Shown here: one piece after another, positions 31,686 through 40,513 of the stretch
How the letters are laid out: every line of letters begins with the position of its first letter
Position numbering within the stretch: position 1 is the first letter of the stretch
Virus record (IMG/VR): IMGVR_UViG_3300032240_002669
Span: 1 to 41,009 of that record
Length of the DNA: 41,009 bases
Origin: a virus
Direction: 5' to 3' (one strand)
Notes under the pieces: generated by a model
What the model saw: the letters and a program-made list of their open reading frames with translations, nothing else
The model's database searches: none
Told to the model about the DNA's origin: nothing
Translations under genes and position numbers: made by a program

Positions 31686-32518
31686 TTAAATTATTAGACA
31701 TATTAAAAGAGGCTATGGCACCTAAAGATAAAATGATTATCATGGCTGGAGCTGCAGGTTCAGGTAAATCAACTTTAATTAATAAAATTAAAGGATCAAC
31801 TCCTGGATTTGAAATTATTAATCCAGACAAATATGTTGAGGATAAGAATAGTCCTATGTATAACAATTTGATGCAATCATCAATGCAAGTAGATGATAAA
31901 GATGTACCTGCTGCTTTAGCTGCTCATCAATCATTTATTTGGGATACAACTGCAGCAAATGCTGCTAAGTTATTTGGTGGTTTGTATAGACGTAAAGAAG
32001 TACCAGGATTATTAAATCAACATCCAGATTATGATGTAATGATGATCATGGTTTATGCCCATCCTATTGTTTCATTTTTAAGAAACTTTAAACGTGAGCG
32101 TAAAGTACCAAAAATAGCTGTATTATCAACTTGGAACTCAGTATATGGAAATATAGATACGTATAAAGCCAAATTAGGCGATAATTTTATTATGTATCAA
32201 GCTCCTGATGAAGAATATGCAAAAGAAATTAATGAGTTTAATTCGGCCGTTAAAACAGGAAAATTATATGATTGGTTAAATGATTTAACATTGCAAGATA
32301 AAGATTCATTTAAATCAACATTAGGTAATAAATCAACAGAACCATTATCACCTGAAGAACAAGCTAAAAAAGATAAGGCTAATGAAAAACAGGTTGAATT
32401 ATATAAACAGCAAGTAGAACAGTTAGAACGTGAATTTGATAGTATTAATAATAAAATCAAAAATTACGTTTTACCTGAACAAGAAATTATAAATAAAGTA
32501 AAATCCTTCGTACAATAA
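31682..32518 (+). CDS. Zeta-toxin-like P-loop kinase with capsid-targeting-like start
   Basis: A 278-aa protein. MIKLLDILKE at 1-10 is the cluster-type start, with LKE before Ala. The Walker A motif GAAGSGKST lies at 23-31, IINPDKY at 45-51 supplies the zeta-type Asp, WDTT at 87-90 the next strand motif, and HPIVSFLRNFKRERKVP (127-143) the Arg-rich lid. These are the features of zeta/PezT-type kinases, which phosphorylate UDP-sugars or other small molecules. The last 70 residues are a coiled coil. If injected with the DNA it could act on the host at once. It is coupled to both neighbours by 1-4 nt overlaps. Confidence 0.65.
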   Translation: MIKLLDILKEAMAPKDKMIIMAGAAGSGKSTLINKIKGSTPGFEIINPDKYVEDKNSPMYNNLMQSSMQVDDKDVPAALAAHQSFIWDTTAANAAKLFGGLYRRKEVPGLLNQHPDYDVMMIMVYAHPIVSFLRNFKRERKVPKIAVLSTWNSVYGNIDTYKAKLGDNFIMYQAPDEEYAKEINEFNSAVKTGKLYDWLNDLTLQDKDSFKSTLGNKSTEPLSPEEQAKKDKANEKQVELYKQQVEQLEREFDSINNKIKNYVLPEQEIINKVKSFVQ

Positions 32519-33912
32519 TGAATTTAGGTCAATATATAGCACAACAATTATTAGAAAATGATCAATATACTATTGGTGTATTTCCTGGTGCTTTCAAACC
32601 ACCTCATAAAGGACATTTTAATGTTGTTAAGAGATTAGCAGACATGTGTGATGAGGTTCAAATTTTAATTTCACCTAAAACTCGTGATGGAATTACTGTA
32701 GAAGAAAGTGTTGCTGTATGGGAATTGTATAAAACTTTACTACCGGGAAATGTTAATTATTTAGTTGCAGAAGAAAACCCAGTTAAAGAAACATACAGCT
32801 TAATTACATCCAACCCAGAAGCAAAAATTATTGCTGCATTTGGTAAAGATGAATTTACTCGTTTTAATTCTATCTTATCAAATGAAAAATATAAGAATGC
32901 AGAATTATTTAATGCAGGGAATTTTGATGGAATTAGTGCCACTGATTTTCGTACTGCTATTAGAGCAAAAAATGAGCAATTAATTAAAACTTTCTTGCCT
33001 GAAGGTATTGATGTTAAACAATTCATGGATGCTGCTGGTTATACAATGGGCGACACCGAAAAAGAAGAGTTAAAAGAAGGTAAAGTGAATTTGGATTTAT
33101 TAAAGAAATTCATTAGCTTCACAATACGTGAATTGGGAATTGAGGGGGGAGGGGGAAAGATCGTGATAAGCGGCGATACGGCGAAAGCGAGGGAAATGAA
33201 GTCAATGGGGTTATATACTCCACAAGACGATAAGATATGGGTTTATACCGGTAATCGTAACATGGCTGATATATGTCGAACTGTTTCTCACGAATTAGTA
33301 CACTTATCTCAAAAACAAAAAGGACAAACTTTAGACGGCACAACAGGATCAGATACTGAAAATGAAGCTAATTCTAAAGCAGGTCAAATAATGAGAAAAT
33401 TCGCTCAAATGAATCCTATGATATTCGAAGCACAAACACCAACACCACAATTTAAAATATATTGCGATATGGATGGTGTTCTTGTTGACTTTGAAAAAGG
33501 ATACGAAGAATTAACTGGTAAAAATATTAGAGGAAATCACGTTAAAGGTGATAGTAGTTTTTGGCAACCAATAGCAGATGCAGGTGAAGCGTTTTGGACT
33601 GGATTGACTTGGATGAAAGATGGAATGCAATTATGGGAATATATTAAACAATACTCTCCTAAATTACTTTCAGCACCTTCACGAGACCAATCATCCAGAA
33701 CCGGAAAACAAAAATGGGTAGACGAAAATATACCAGGCACTCCATTATTACTTAAATCAGCAGAATTAAAACAATTATACGCATCTCCTAAATCAATATT
33801 AATTGATGATAGAGCAGATAATATTAAACGATGGAAAGAAGCAGGTGGTATTGGGATATTACATACTTCAACTATTGATACAATCAATCAATTAAAAGAA
33901 TTAGGTTTATGA
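32518..33912 (+). CDS. Three-domain fusion: nucleotidylyltransferase, metallopeptidase, HAD phosphatase
   Basis: A 464-aa protein with three enzyme-like domains. (1) Residues 15-180 are a cytidylyltransferase-type Rossmann domain, with GAFKPPHKGH (HxGH, His30/His33) and ISATDFR (139-145). (2) About 190-300 are a zinc metallopeptidase, with HELVH at 258-262 and a likely third ligand in TENEANSKAG. (3) About 312-464 are a HAD phosphatase like the 5'(3')-deoxyribonucleotidases, with DMDGVLVDF (Asp317, Asp319) and ILIDDRADNIKRW. The N-terminus MNLGQYIAQQLLE is capsid-targeting-like. ELKE before Gly188 and MIFE before Ala305 are (I/L)xE sites at both domain borders. A GC-rich patch lies at 33135-33210. 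It may be a polyprotein cut during head maturation. Confidence 0.7.
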   Translation: MNLGQYIAQQLLENDQYTIGVFPGAFKPPHKGHFNVVKRLADMCDEVQILISPKTRDGITVEESVAVWELYKTLLPGNVNYLVAEENPVKETYSLITSNPEAKIIAAFGKDEFTRFNSILSNEKYKNAELFNAGNFDGISATDFRTAIRAKNEQLIKTFLPEGIDVKQFMDAAGYTMGDTEKEELKEGKVNLDLLKKFISFTIRELGIEGGGGKIVISGDTAKAREMKSMGLYTPQDDKIWVYTGNRNMADICRTVSHELVHLSQKQKGQTLDGTTGSDTENEANSKAGQIMRKFAQMNPMIFEAQTPTPQFKIYCDMDGVLVDFEKGYEELTGKNIRGNHVKGDSSFWQPIADAGEAFWTGLTWMKDGMQLWEYIKQYSPKLLSAPSRDQSSRTGKQKWVDENIPGTPLLLKSAELKQLYASPKSILIDDRADNIKRWKEAGGIGILHTSTIDTINQLKELGL

Positions 33913-34490
33913 TGAATGAAAGTGTTTTGAAAAAAGAGTTTCGAGAAAAGGATGTACAGCGAGTAAGAAATATAGTAAATAAAAAATACGGAGATAAAAT
34001 CTCAACTCAAGTAGGTTATACTAAGGAAAATATCGATCATAAAGAAGGTGATATTTGGGAAGAAAATGGTAAAAATTGGACCATTAAGAATGGTATTAAA
34101 ATGACCATATCCAAATTAGACTTAGTTAAAAAAGCCCTACAAATCCCACTTACATGCCCTAAATGTGGTAAAGCAATGAAGAAAAAAGTATTGGATACTA
34201 AAATGTATGCAATACATAAAGAATGCTTTGACTGTGTTATTGTAAGAGAAACTAAATTGCGTTTAGAAGGTAAATATGAAGCATATGTACAAGATATGGT
34301 TCAACGCAACGCTAAAGGATTTATTGGAGATCTTGAACAAATATTACAAGATTTAATTAACGATGTACACCCAGACCAAATTGTTACTGAAAACGGTGAA
34401 ATGGAGCAATGGTCTGGTGGTGATAACACGGGTCTAATCAAGGAATTTCAAGAATATATCGAAAAGGTAAAGAATATAACCCAGTCCTAA
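33909..34490 (+). CDS. Zinc-ribbon protein of T4-like phages
   Basis: A 193-aa protein. Residues 1-25 (KKEFREKDVQRVRNIV) form a basic helix. CPKCGKAM at about 79-86 and HKECFDCV at about 98-105 form a probable zinc ribbon. The rest is helical and acidic. I recall similar starts in hypothetical proteins of T4-like phages but know no function. The start is either the ATG at 33909 or the one at 33912. The gene sits within the capsid-targeting cluster but lacks such a peptide. Confidence 0.55.
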   Translation: MMNESVLKKEFREKDVQRVRNIVNKKYGDKISTQVGYTKENIDHKEGDIWEENGKNWTIKNGIKMTISKLDLVKKALQIPLTCPKCGKAMKKKVLDTKMYAIHKECFDCVIVRETKLRLEGKYEAYVQDMVQRNAKGFIGDLEQILQDLINDVHPDQIVTENGEMEQWSGGDNTGLIKEFQEYIEKVKNITQS

Positions 34491-34530
34491 TATTTATTGC
34501 TATCAATAACTAAATATATAGGTAGATATA

Positions 34531-34809
34531 ATGGACAATCTTTATTCAGTAATAATAACAGCCATAACAGTTTTAGGAGGTACCACAGCGTTTCGTTACT
34601 ACGAAAAACGAGCTATGCACAAAGAAAGAGATGAAGACTTCATCCGCCACGACTGCAAAGACAGAATTATTAAATTAGAAGCTTTACTAGAAAAATCATC
34701 CCAAGAAAAAGATGAAATGCGCCAACAAATTTTAGATTTAGTTGCTGAGGTAGCTTCATTAAGAACTGAAATCAAGTATTTAACTGATAAACGCATTGGA
34801 AGTATATGA
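34531..34809 (+). CDS. Membrane-anchored coiled-coil protein
   Basis: A 92-aa protein with one N-terminal membrane segment (about 5-20) followed by a long charged coiled coil (about 45-87). This layout is shared by phage inner-membrane spanins and some holin-associated proteins, but nothing is decisive. It lacks the capsid-targeting-like start of its neighbours. It overlaps the next start by 4 nt (ATGA). Confidence 0.5.
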   Translation: MDNLYSVIITAITVLGGTTAFRYYEKRAMHKERDEDFIRHDCKDRIIKLEALLEKSSQEKDEMRQQILDLVAEVASLRTEIKYLTDKRIGSI

Positions 34810-35204
34810 TAAAATTAACAGAATTAATCACAGAAGAGATTGATGAGTATGATGTTGAAAATGAACAAGATTTAAAAGAATTTGTTCAATTTATAAAAGA
34901 GTATACTCAAATGATAAATGAGGCTGATTGCTCATGTATTACCGAAGCTGAATATCACGGTCATAAAGTGCAGCTAGGTAAAATAATGCAGGGTGATATT
35001 AAGAAATTTAAAGTATACGTTAAAAATAATAAAGGTAAAGTTGTAAAAGTTAATTTTGGATTTGGTGGCAAATCAGCTCATGGTAAGAGAATGAATATCA
35101 AAGTTAAAAATCCAAAAAGACGAGCAGCATACCGAGCAAGACATAACTGTGATAACCCAGGACCACGTTGGAAAGCTAATTATTGGTCTTGTAGAAAGTG
35201 GTAA
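34806..35204 (+). CDS. Capsid-targeting-like protein with ARHNCDNPGP domain
   Basis: A 132-aa protein. MIKLTELITEEI at 1-12 is the cluster-type start (ITE site), and further (I/L)xE sites lie at INE before Ala and ITE before AEYHGHK, just ahead of the C-terminal domain. That domain (about 49-132: GHKVQLGKIMQGDIKKFKVY, KVVKVNFG, RARHNCDNPGPRWKANYWSC) is a conserved phage domain I recall from head-related phage proteins. Its Cys residues may bind metal. The site placement suggests that the domain is freed by the maturation protease; this is inference. Confidence 0.6.
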   Translation: MIKLTELITEEIDEYDVENEQDLKEFVQFIKEYTQMINEADCSCITEAEYHGHKVQLGKIMQGDIKKFKVYVKNNKGKVVKVNFGFGGKSAHGKRMNIKVKNPKRRAAYRARHNCDNPGPRWKANYWSCRKW

Positions 35205-35205
35205 T

Positions 35206-35724
35206 ATGATAAAGTTAACAGAAATATTACAAGATATAATAGCTGAAAGTAAACTTTGTAAAAAAGGTAGAGCTTATTATAATCGTCGCAGAGCTGCTGG
35301 TGAAAAACCATCAGCTTATCTTTCTGGCCGTGCTGTTAAAGTATGTAAGGGATTAATGGAGGGTGATGATGAAACTATTGAATGTGAAAAGTGTGGATGG
35401 AGATGGAAATTAGAAGATGGGGGAAAAGATCCATATACTTGTCATAAATGTGGATACGATAATTCCAATGTATATAATTCAATGGAAGAATCACTTCACG
35501 ATTGGTTTGCAAAAGAAGATTGGGTTCGTATTGATACAGCAGGTAATATAACAGGTCCTTGCGGTACAATGAAAAAGGGACATAAGACAACTCGTTGTTT
35601 ACCTCGTGCTAAAGCAAATAGTTTAACTAAAGCTGAACGCGCTGCTACATCAAAGAAAAAAGTAGCATCAGATAAACAATTTGTACCTAATACTAAAAAA
35701 GCAAAAGTAAAGTTTAATAAGTAA
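35206..35724 (+). CDS. Capsid-targeting-like zinc-ribbon protein
   Basis: A 172-aa basic protein. MIKLTEILQDIIAE at 1-14 ends in IAE before Ser. Next are KLCKKGRAYYNRRRAAGEKP, then a zinc ribbon with CEKCGW and CHKCGY, and a basic C-terminal domain (HDWFAKEDWVRIDTAGN, GPCGTMKKGHKTTRCLPRAK, LTKAERAAT) that I recall as a recurring phage/bacterial domain (I think DUF6321, not checked). The ATG at 35206 is preferred over an upstream in-frame start inside the previous gene, since it restores the common N-terminus. It probably binds nucleic acid in the head. Confidence 0.6.
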   Translation: MIKLTEILQDIIAESKLCKKGRAYYNRRRAAGEKPSAYLSGRAVKVCKGLMEGDDETIECEKCGWRWKLEDGGKDPYTCHKCGYDNSNVYNSMEESLHDWFAKEDWVRIDTAGNITGPCGTMKKGHKTTRCLPRAKANSLTKAERAATSKKKVASDKQFVPNTKKAKVKFNK

Positions 35725-38363
35725 TGAGAGCAATTGATAAATTTATAATTCACGTAACACACAATTTATTTCCACTTAATGAGTATTCAGAAGGTGAGAT
35801 TAATAAATTAATGGCTAAATTTAAAGAAGAAGCTGATGATTTAAATATTGAGATTGCTGATGATAAATTAAAAGCATATATTGAACGTTTTGATTCTTTA
35901 AAAAATTCTCCTAAAGTAACTGAAAAAGATTTACGTAAGTATTCTTTATCAAAATTAATTAAATTAGTTACTTCATCTAAAGGAGTTGCTGAGCCTGAAG
36001 AGGCAGCCGATATAACACCAGATGTAGTTTACGAACAAAATGGTTTAATTATATATAATGGTTCTAAAGAGGAAAACTGTTTAAATTTTGGTAGAGGTGA
36101 ATCTTGGTGTATTACTAGAGGTTCATTTGGTAACTATCGTTATGATGATAATAGAAAGAACCCAACATTTTATTTAGTAAAAGATACAAATTTACCTAAC
36201 AGCGACCGTAAAAGTTTCTTTGTAGTTGTTGTTGGTAGTGATAATACTTACAAAGCATCAGATAGATCAAATAATGATGTTGGTGGTAGAGCTACAGAAT
36301 GGGATAGATGGGAACCATGGAGTTTTATTGAACAAAATTTCCCATCAGTTACTGGTTTAAGAAGTGTATTCAAATATATTCCTTTATCTTCTAAAGAAAA
36401 ATTAAACCAATCTTATAAAAATAAACCTACAACATATAGAGAATGGGCTAAATTACCATTTGATGTTAAAGAACAATATCTAGTTGTTAGAAAAGGTAGA
36501 CAATTGTTTAATGATATTACTAATGATCAATTTATAGAAAAACATCTATCTAAATTCCCTCAAATAGCATCAACAATTGCTACTAATGCTGGTATTATTG
36601 ATAGTGCTACATTAGCTAAAAATTTAGAAAAATTTTCAAATCAAGATGTTAAATCAATCATAGCAAATATGAGAGATAAAATTTCTTTAGAATATTTGTC
36701 TACTGAAGCTATTACATTCGAGGTTAAAAAATTCTTAGTTAAATTTGATAAATTCCAATCATCAAAATCAGTAAGATTATATGTTACTAAAGATGGAGAA
36801 GGAATTGTTAAATTAACATTAGATGGTAACGATATTAATATAGGATTATATACTGAAGAAGATGATTATCCTAATATTAAATTAAATAAACGTACATCAA
36901 AATATCTTTTAGAATACCCAGACTTAGATAAGATTCCATTTAAAACATTAGTTTCATTATCTAATGAAGGCACAATTGATAAGAGTGTTATTGGTAATGT
37001 ATTGGAAAAAGCAAAAACAGATTCTAATTCTGCTTTAGTTGTTAAGGAAACAGAAGGTGGAAATTTAATAATTTTAGACTCAAATACATTCTCTTCATAT
37101 AAAATGGATAATGAAGGTAAAGTTACTTCTTTACCATTTGGTGATGAAGAAGTACAAAAAGTATTTGCTGGTCAAAGTAATAATGAAGGATTCCAACAAA
37201 ACGCCCTTACATTAATTAACCCAAATGATCCTATACCTCAAACAGTAGATAAAGATTCTTTTGTTTCTATATTGAAATCAATTCCATTAAATAAAAGAAT
37301 AGTAAATTGGAGAGGAACTAATAGTGTAATTTTAATACCTGAAAATAGTAGTGAAACTGCTTTCTTTATTATGGCTACTAATAGAGGATTAAATAATTTA
37401 ACAATAGATGCTTTAGCTAGAGATAATAACTGGAGAAAACCAAATGAAAGAACTACAACAACTGACCCACAAGTTTATGCAGCATATTATGCTTATTTAA
37501 GAAGCACATCTACTGCCTATTCAGATGAACAGTTTATTGGTAGTTTAAGAAATACATCTGCATATGGTAATACAGGTTATCAAATTAGAAAAGCAGCTAT
37601 TGCTGCAAATCCGCCACTACAAGCTGGTAACATTTATAGACCAGTTATAGCCGAAGATGGAAAACCTTATATAATTAATACTCAAAATTCAAGATTAAGT
37701 TTTACAATATCTGATTCAACAGGTAAATTATTAAAAGCAAATTTATCAAGTAGTCAAGCAGCTAGAATATTAGGAGTTGCTCCAGCAGCAGGCCAAGCAT
37801 CAGTTGCAACTACAGGTAGAAGAGGAAGACCAGCAGGTGTAACAAACGCTCCTCGTCAACCACAAGCCGCTACTCCAGTAGCAGCAGGTGATATTAATGT
37901 TGCAGAGGAAATGAGTCAAATTGGTTTAGATATAGCATATTCTCGTTTACCTAGATCTATATTTAGAAGATTAAATGTTAATAATGCTTCTCGTGTTGCT
38001 CCGGATGGTGATAGAGGTGCTGCTCGTCGTAATAATATTTTAGGTACAGCAGGTAGAGTAGGTAGAGTTATTTCTATTGGTGCTAGTAAAATTTACATTA
38101 TTAGATTAGCTAATCAACAAGTAATAGCATCTATTAATGTACAACCAGGTAATAGTAACTACATATTAACAGGTAATGCTAATGGTAATAATGCAATATC
38201 ATTAAATTCACCATCAGATTTATTGAATGCGTTGCAACAACGTGGTTTGGCAGAGGCACATCAGTACATTATGAATGAATACCTAGATGCAAATCCAGGA
38301 CATATAAAAGAATTTAAAGAATTACTTCGTAAACATATAAACGAAAAAAAGAATGCAAGTTAG
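35724..38363 (+). CDS. Large multidomain protein with one AT-hook
   Basis: An 879-aa protein. The start MRAIDKFIIHVTHNLFPLNE is helix-like, with LNE. Residues about 95-200 hold LNFGRGESWCITRG and FYLVKD, a motif set that I recall from hypothetical proteins of large phages. The middle (200-620) is mixed and unrecognised. An AT-hook (GRRGRPAG) lies at about 697-704 in a Pro/Ala-rich linker. A beta domain follows, and LAE before Ala occurs near the C-terminus. It may be a DNA-associated internal protein. It overlaps the upstream stop by one base and the next gene by 11 nt. Confidence 0.55.
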   Translation: MRAIDKFIIHVTHNLFPLNEYSEGEINKLMAKFKEEADDLNIEIADDKLKAYIERFDSLKNSPKVTEKDLRKYSLSKLIKLVTSSKGVAEPEEAADITPDVVYEQNGLIIYNGSKEENCLNFGRGESWCITRGSFGNYRYDDNRKNPTFYLVKDTNLPNSDRKSFFVVVVGSDNTYKASDRSNNDVGGRATEWDRWEPWSFIEQNFPSVTGLRSVFKYIPLSSKEKLNQSYKNKPTTYREWAKLPFDVKEQYLVVRKGRQLFNDITNDQFIEKHLSKFPQIASTIATNAGIIDSATLAKNLEKFSNQDVKSIIANMRDKISLEYLSTEAITFEVKKFLVKFDKFQSSKSVRLYVTKDGEGIVKLTLDGNDINIGLYTEEDDYPNIKLNKRTSKYLLEYPDLDKIPFKTLVSLSNEGTIDKSVIGNVLEKAKTDSNSALVVKETEGGNLIILDSNTFSSYKMDNEGKVTSLPFGDEEVQKVFAGQSNNEGFQQNALTLINPNDPIPQTVDKDSFVSILKSIPLNKRIVNWRGTNSVILIPENSSETAFFIMATNRGLNNLTIDALARDNNWRKPNERTTTTDPQVYAAYYAYLRSTSTAYSDEQFIGSLRNTSAYGNTGYQIRKAAIAANPPLQAGNIYRPVIAEDGKPYIINTQNSRLSFTISDSTGKLLKANLSSSQAARILGVAPAAGQASVATTGRRGRPAGVTNAPRQPQAATPVAAGDINVAEEMSQIGLDIAYSRLPRSIFRRLNVNNASRVAPDGDRGAARRNNILGTAGRVGRVISIGASKIYIIRLANQQVIASINVQPGNSNYILTGNANGNNAISLNSPSDLLNALQQRGLAEAHQYIMNEYLDANPGHIKEFKELLRKHINEKKNAS

Positions 38364-38598
38364 TCAATTAAAACAAGCTATACGCGAAATTATAGAAAAA
38401 GTAATGGCTGAAGGCCCGGCAACAGCTCCTTCAAAACCAAATACTGAACCAGCAGTACACCCTGGAAAACCAGGTACTGATAAACCTAAACCTCGTCGTC
38501 CATTAGGAAATCCTGATGTTAAACCAAAACCAAAAGCATCAATGAACGAAGAAGAAATGTTGGATAAAATTGTTAAAAGATTTCAATCTAAGAAATAA
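38353..38598 (+). CDS. Small internal-protein-like gene
   Basis: An 81-aa protein. MQVSQLKQAIREIIEKVMAE is an amphipathic helix with IRE, IIE and MAE; the last precedes Gly. A Pro/Lys-rich disordered middle (about 22-62) and a short C-terminal helix follow. After cleavage a small basic peptide would remain, as for T4 internal peptides. It overlaps both neighbours (11 nt and 1 nt). Confidence 0.55.
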   Translation: MQVSQLKQAIREIIEKVMAEGPATAPSKPNTEPAVHPGKPGTDKPKPRRPLGNPDVKPKPKASMNEEEMLDKIVKRFQSKK

Positions 38599-39620
38599 TG
38601 GCTAAATCTAAATTATTAGAAGTAGATTACGAAAAAATATTTTCACCACAAACAATGGCTGCCTTAAAAGGTAAGTCTGGTGAATCATTGCGTCAAATGG
38701 TTGGTAATAAACCTTTAATGCAAACAATGTTGCGTTCTAAAGAAGTATTAGACCAAATTATTGCTGCTGAAGAAGGATATCGTGATGAATTAGAAATGGT
38801 AGCTACACAAATGGTTACTGATGCTTATCCTATTATTGACTATGCTAATATTAAAATTATTGCTAGTATAGGTAATGATATGGATATCGAAATGAATCCT
38901 AATAATGAAGATCCTACAACACCTGATTTTGGTGAAGATGATCCTGAAAAGATGAAGGCAAAACGTCTCCTTATTAATGGTATTACTCAAGGTGCTTCTG
39001 TTAGAGGTGCTTTTGGTTTTATGCTATTTAGAGAATACCTAGATCAAATCAACCCAGAATTAGTAGGTAAATACAATGAAATATTAAAATTAGTATTTGG
39101 TATTTACGATGATGAAAATGCTATTGCAATGATGTTAGCGGCTATTTCGCAAGGACAAAAAATGCAAGGTGGTGAAAGTGAAATGGAATACGATGATGAA
39201 AATGGTCAATTTATAATTAAAGCACAAGCAATGTGTTTTCCTATGTTAGTGCATGAAATTGTAAAAGGATTATATGAAATTATAGGTACAGAAGGATTTG
39301 GATCAGATAAAGAAAAAAATCAAGCTATTGTTAATGCTGTAGATAAGGTTTCAAATGAACCTGAAGATTTACGTTATGGTAAATTCATATATGATGCTAT
39401 TAATAAAATATATGCTTCATCTGATGTAGAAGATCCACGTGTTCGTGAATTGTTCTTTGCATCTGTTTATAAATTACCTGATGAGGAATTTTTCCCATTT
39501 GTTGAAAATGCTGTTAATGATTCTTTAACACCATCCCAAGTACGTTGGTCTAATAATGAAATGAATGATATTGCTCGCGATTTAACAAAAGATGATACAG
39601 GATTAGAAGATTTAGATTAA
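38598..39620 (+). CDS. Acidic helical protein of unknown function
   Basis: A 340-aa acidic, mostly helical protein with no membrane segment. It begins MAKSKLLEVDYEKIF, with LLE but without a clear targeting helix. Met and Asp/Glu are frequent (DPTTPDFGEDDPEKMKAKR). It is not recognised. The acid-rich helical character and its place among head-related genes would suit a scaffold or core protein, but this is only a guess. A candidate late promoter follows at 39629. Confidence 0.55.
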   Translation: MAKSKLLEVDYEKIFSPQTMAALKGKSGESLRQMVGNKPLMQTMLRSKEVLDQIIAAEEGYRDELEMVATQMVTDAYPIIDYANIKIIASIGNDMDIEMNPNNEDPTTPDFGEDDPEKMKAKRLLINGITQGASVRGAFGFMLFREYLDQINPELVGKYNEILKLVFGIYDDENAIAMMLAAISQGQKMQGGESEMEYDDENGQFIIKAQAMCFPMLVHEIVKGLYEIIGTEGFGSDKEKNQAIVNAVDKVSNEPEDLRYGKFIYDAINKIYASSDVEDPRVRELFFASVYKLPDEEFFPFVENAVNDSLTPSQVRWSNNEMNDIARDLTKDDTGLEDLD

Positions 39621-39628
39621 AATTTTAC

Positions 39629-39637
39629 ATATTTATA
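39629..39637 (+). promoter_or_regulatory. Candidate late promoter box
   Basis: ATATTTATA (in ACATATTTATATATA), 14 nt before the ATG at 39652, with no TTTG at -33. It matches the box at 9107, 15241 and 21156. Confidence 0.45.
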
Positions 39638-39651
39638 TATAAACACATACA

Positions 39652-40143
39652 ATGAATACTACAGTATTACGTCAGATTATTAAAGAAGCTATTGTTGATC
39701 GTTTAAAAATGATTGATGAAGCAGGCGATAAAGCAGCAATTAACGCAAAAATTGCTAAAATTGAAGAAGATATCAAAGAAGCACATGATATCAAAAATGC
39801 AATCCCTACAAACATTAACCACTATGTTGATCCAGAAATCATCAGTGATTTAATGGATGATATGAATAACAGCATTGATGAATTAGAAGCTAAGAAAAAA
39901 GAACTTCAAGATCAATTAACATCAATGGATAAACCAGTTAAAGAAGCTAAGAAAAAACCATCTGCAGGTATGACTAAAAAAGAAAAATCTGCAGTAGCTA
40001 AAAAAGCACATGCTGGTGGCGACATAGGTAAAAAAGGTAAAGGATTTGAAAAAGTAGAAAAAGCAGCAGAAAAAGAATATGGTTCTAAAGAAGCTGGACA
40101 AAAAGTAGCAGCAGCTGCAATGTGGAAATCACAAGCAAAATAA
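39652..40143 (+). CDS. Capsid-targeting-like protein with a recurring phage C-terminal domain
   Basis: A 163-aa protein. [12 protein letters not shown] before Ala is the cluster-type start. Residues 25-95 form a coiled coil. The Lys/Ala-rich C-terminal domain (about 105-160: [44 protein letters not shown]) is a recurring small domain in phage internal and scaffold proteins. Basic charge suggests DNA contact within the head. It is led by a candidate late promoter. Confidence 0.6.
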   Translation: MNTTVLRQIIKEAIVDRLKMIDEAGDKAAINAKIAKIEEDIKEAHDIKNAIPTNINHYVDPEIISDLMDDMNNSIDELEAKKKELQDQLTSMDKPVKEAKKKPSAGMTKKEKSAVAKKAHAGGDIGKKGKGFEKVEKAAEKEYGSKEAGQKVAAAAMWKSQAK

Positions 40144-40150
40144 TAAAATA

Positions 40151-40513
40151 ATGGGCCAAGTAGAAAGAATGAAAAAATTAGCTGGTTTAATTAATGAAGC
40201 TTTAGATGCTGTTGGGCGTGAAGATGCCGATATTAATAATGATGGTAAAGTAGATAAAACAGATAAATACTTAAAACATCGTCGTGATGTTGTAGCTAAA
40301 AATCTTGGTGAAAATGAAGATCATGAAGCATCAATGGCTAAAGCTGAATTACGTGACATGTTAATGAACGGAGCTAAAATTTATCAACTAATACAACCAG
40401 GAGATGAATTACCAGGTTGGGTATCATCTTACATAACATTGGCTTCTGACTATATTCATAGTATTAAAGAATATATGGTTGAACAAGAAGCTGAAACAAT
40501 AGAAAATGGATAA
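40151..40513 (+). CDS. Capsid-targeting-like protein with an EF-hand-like loop
   Basis: A 120-aa protein. [10 protein letters not shown] before Ala (from the second Met at residue 7) is the targeting-like helix; the true start could be 40151 or 40169. [12 protein letters not shown] at 27-38 has Asp/Asn at positions 1, 3 and 5, Gly at 6 and Asp at 9 and 12, an EF-hand/dockerin-type calcium loop. The C-terminal helical region ([34 protein letters not shown]) is a domain I recall from phage head-related proteins. It overlaps the next gene by 8 nt. Confidence 0.6.
   Translation: MGQVERMKKLAGLINEALDAVGREDADINNDGKVDKTDKYLKHRRDVVAKNLGENEDHEASMAKAELRDMLMNGAKIYQLIQPGDELPGWVSSYITLASDYIHSIKEYMVEQEAETIENG

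Noticed and set aside
33119-33343. Minus-strand frame opposite the fusion gene
   Set aside because: Shadow of the well-supported three-domain protein.
34494-34509. TTATTG-CTAT-CAATAA inverted repeat as a terminator
   Set aside because: Only six AT-rich pairs and no T run; too weak to call.
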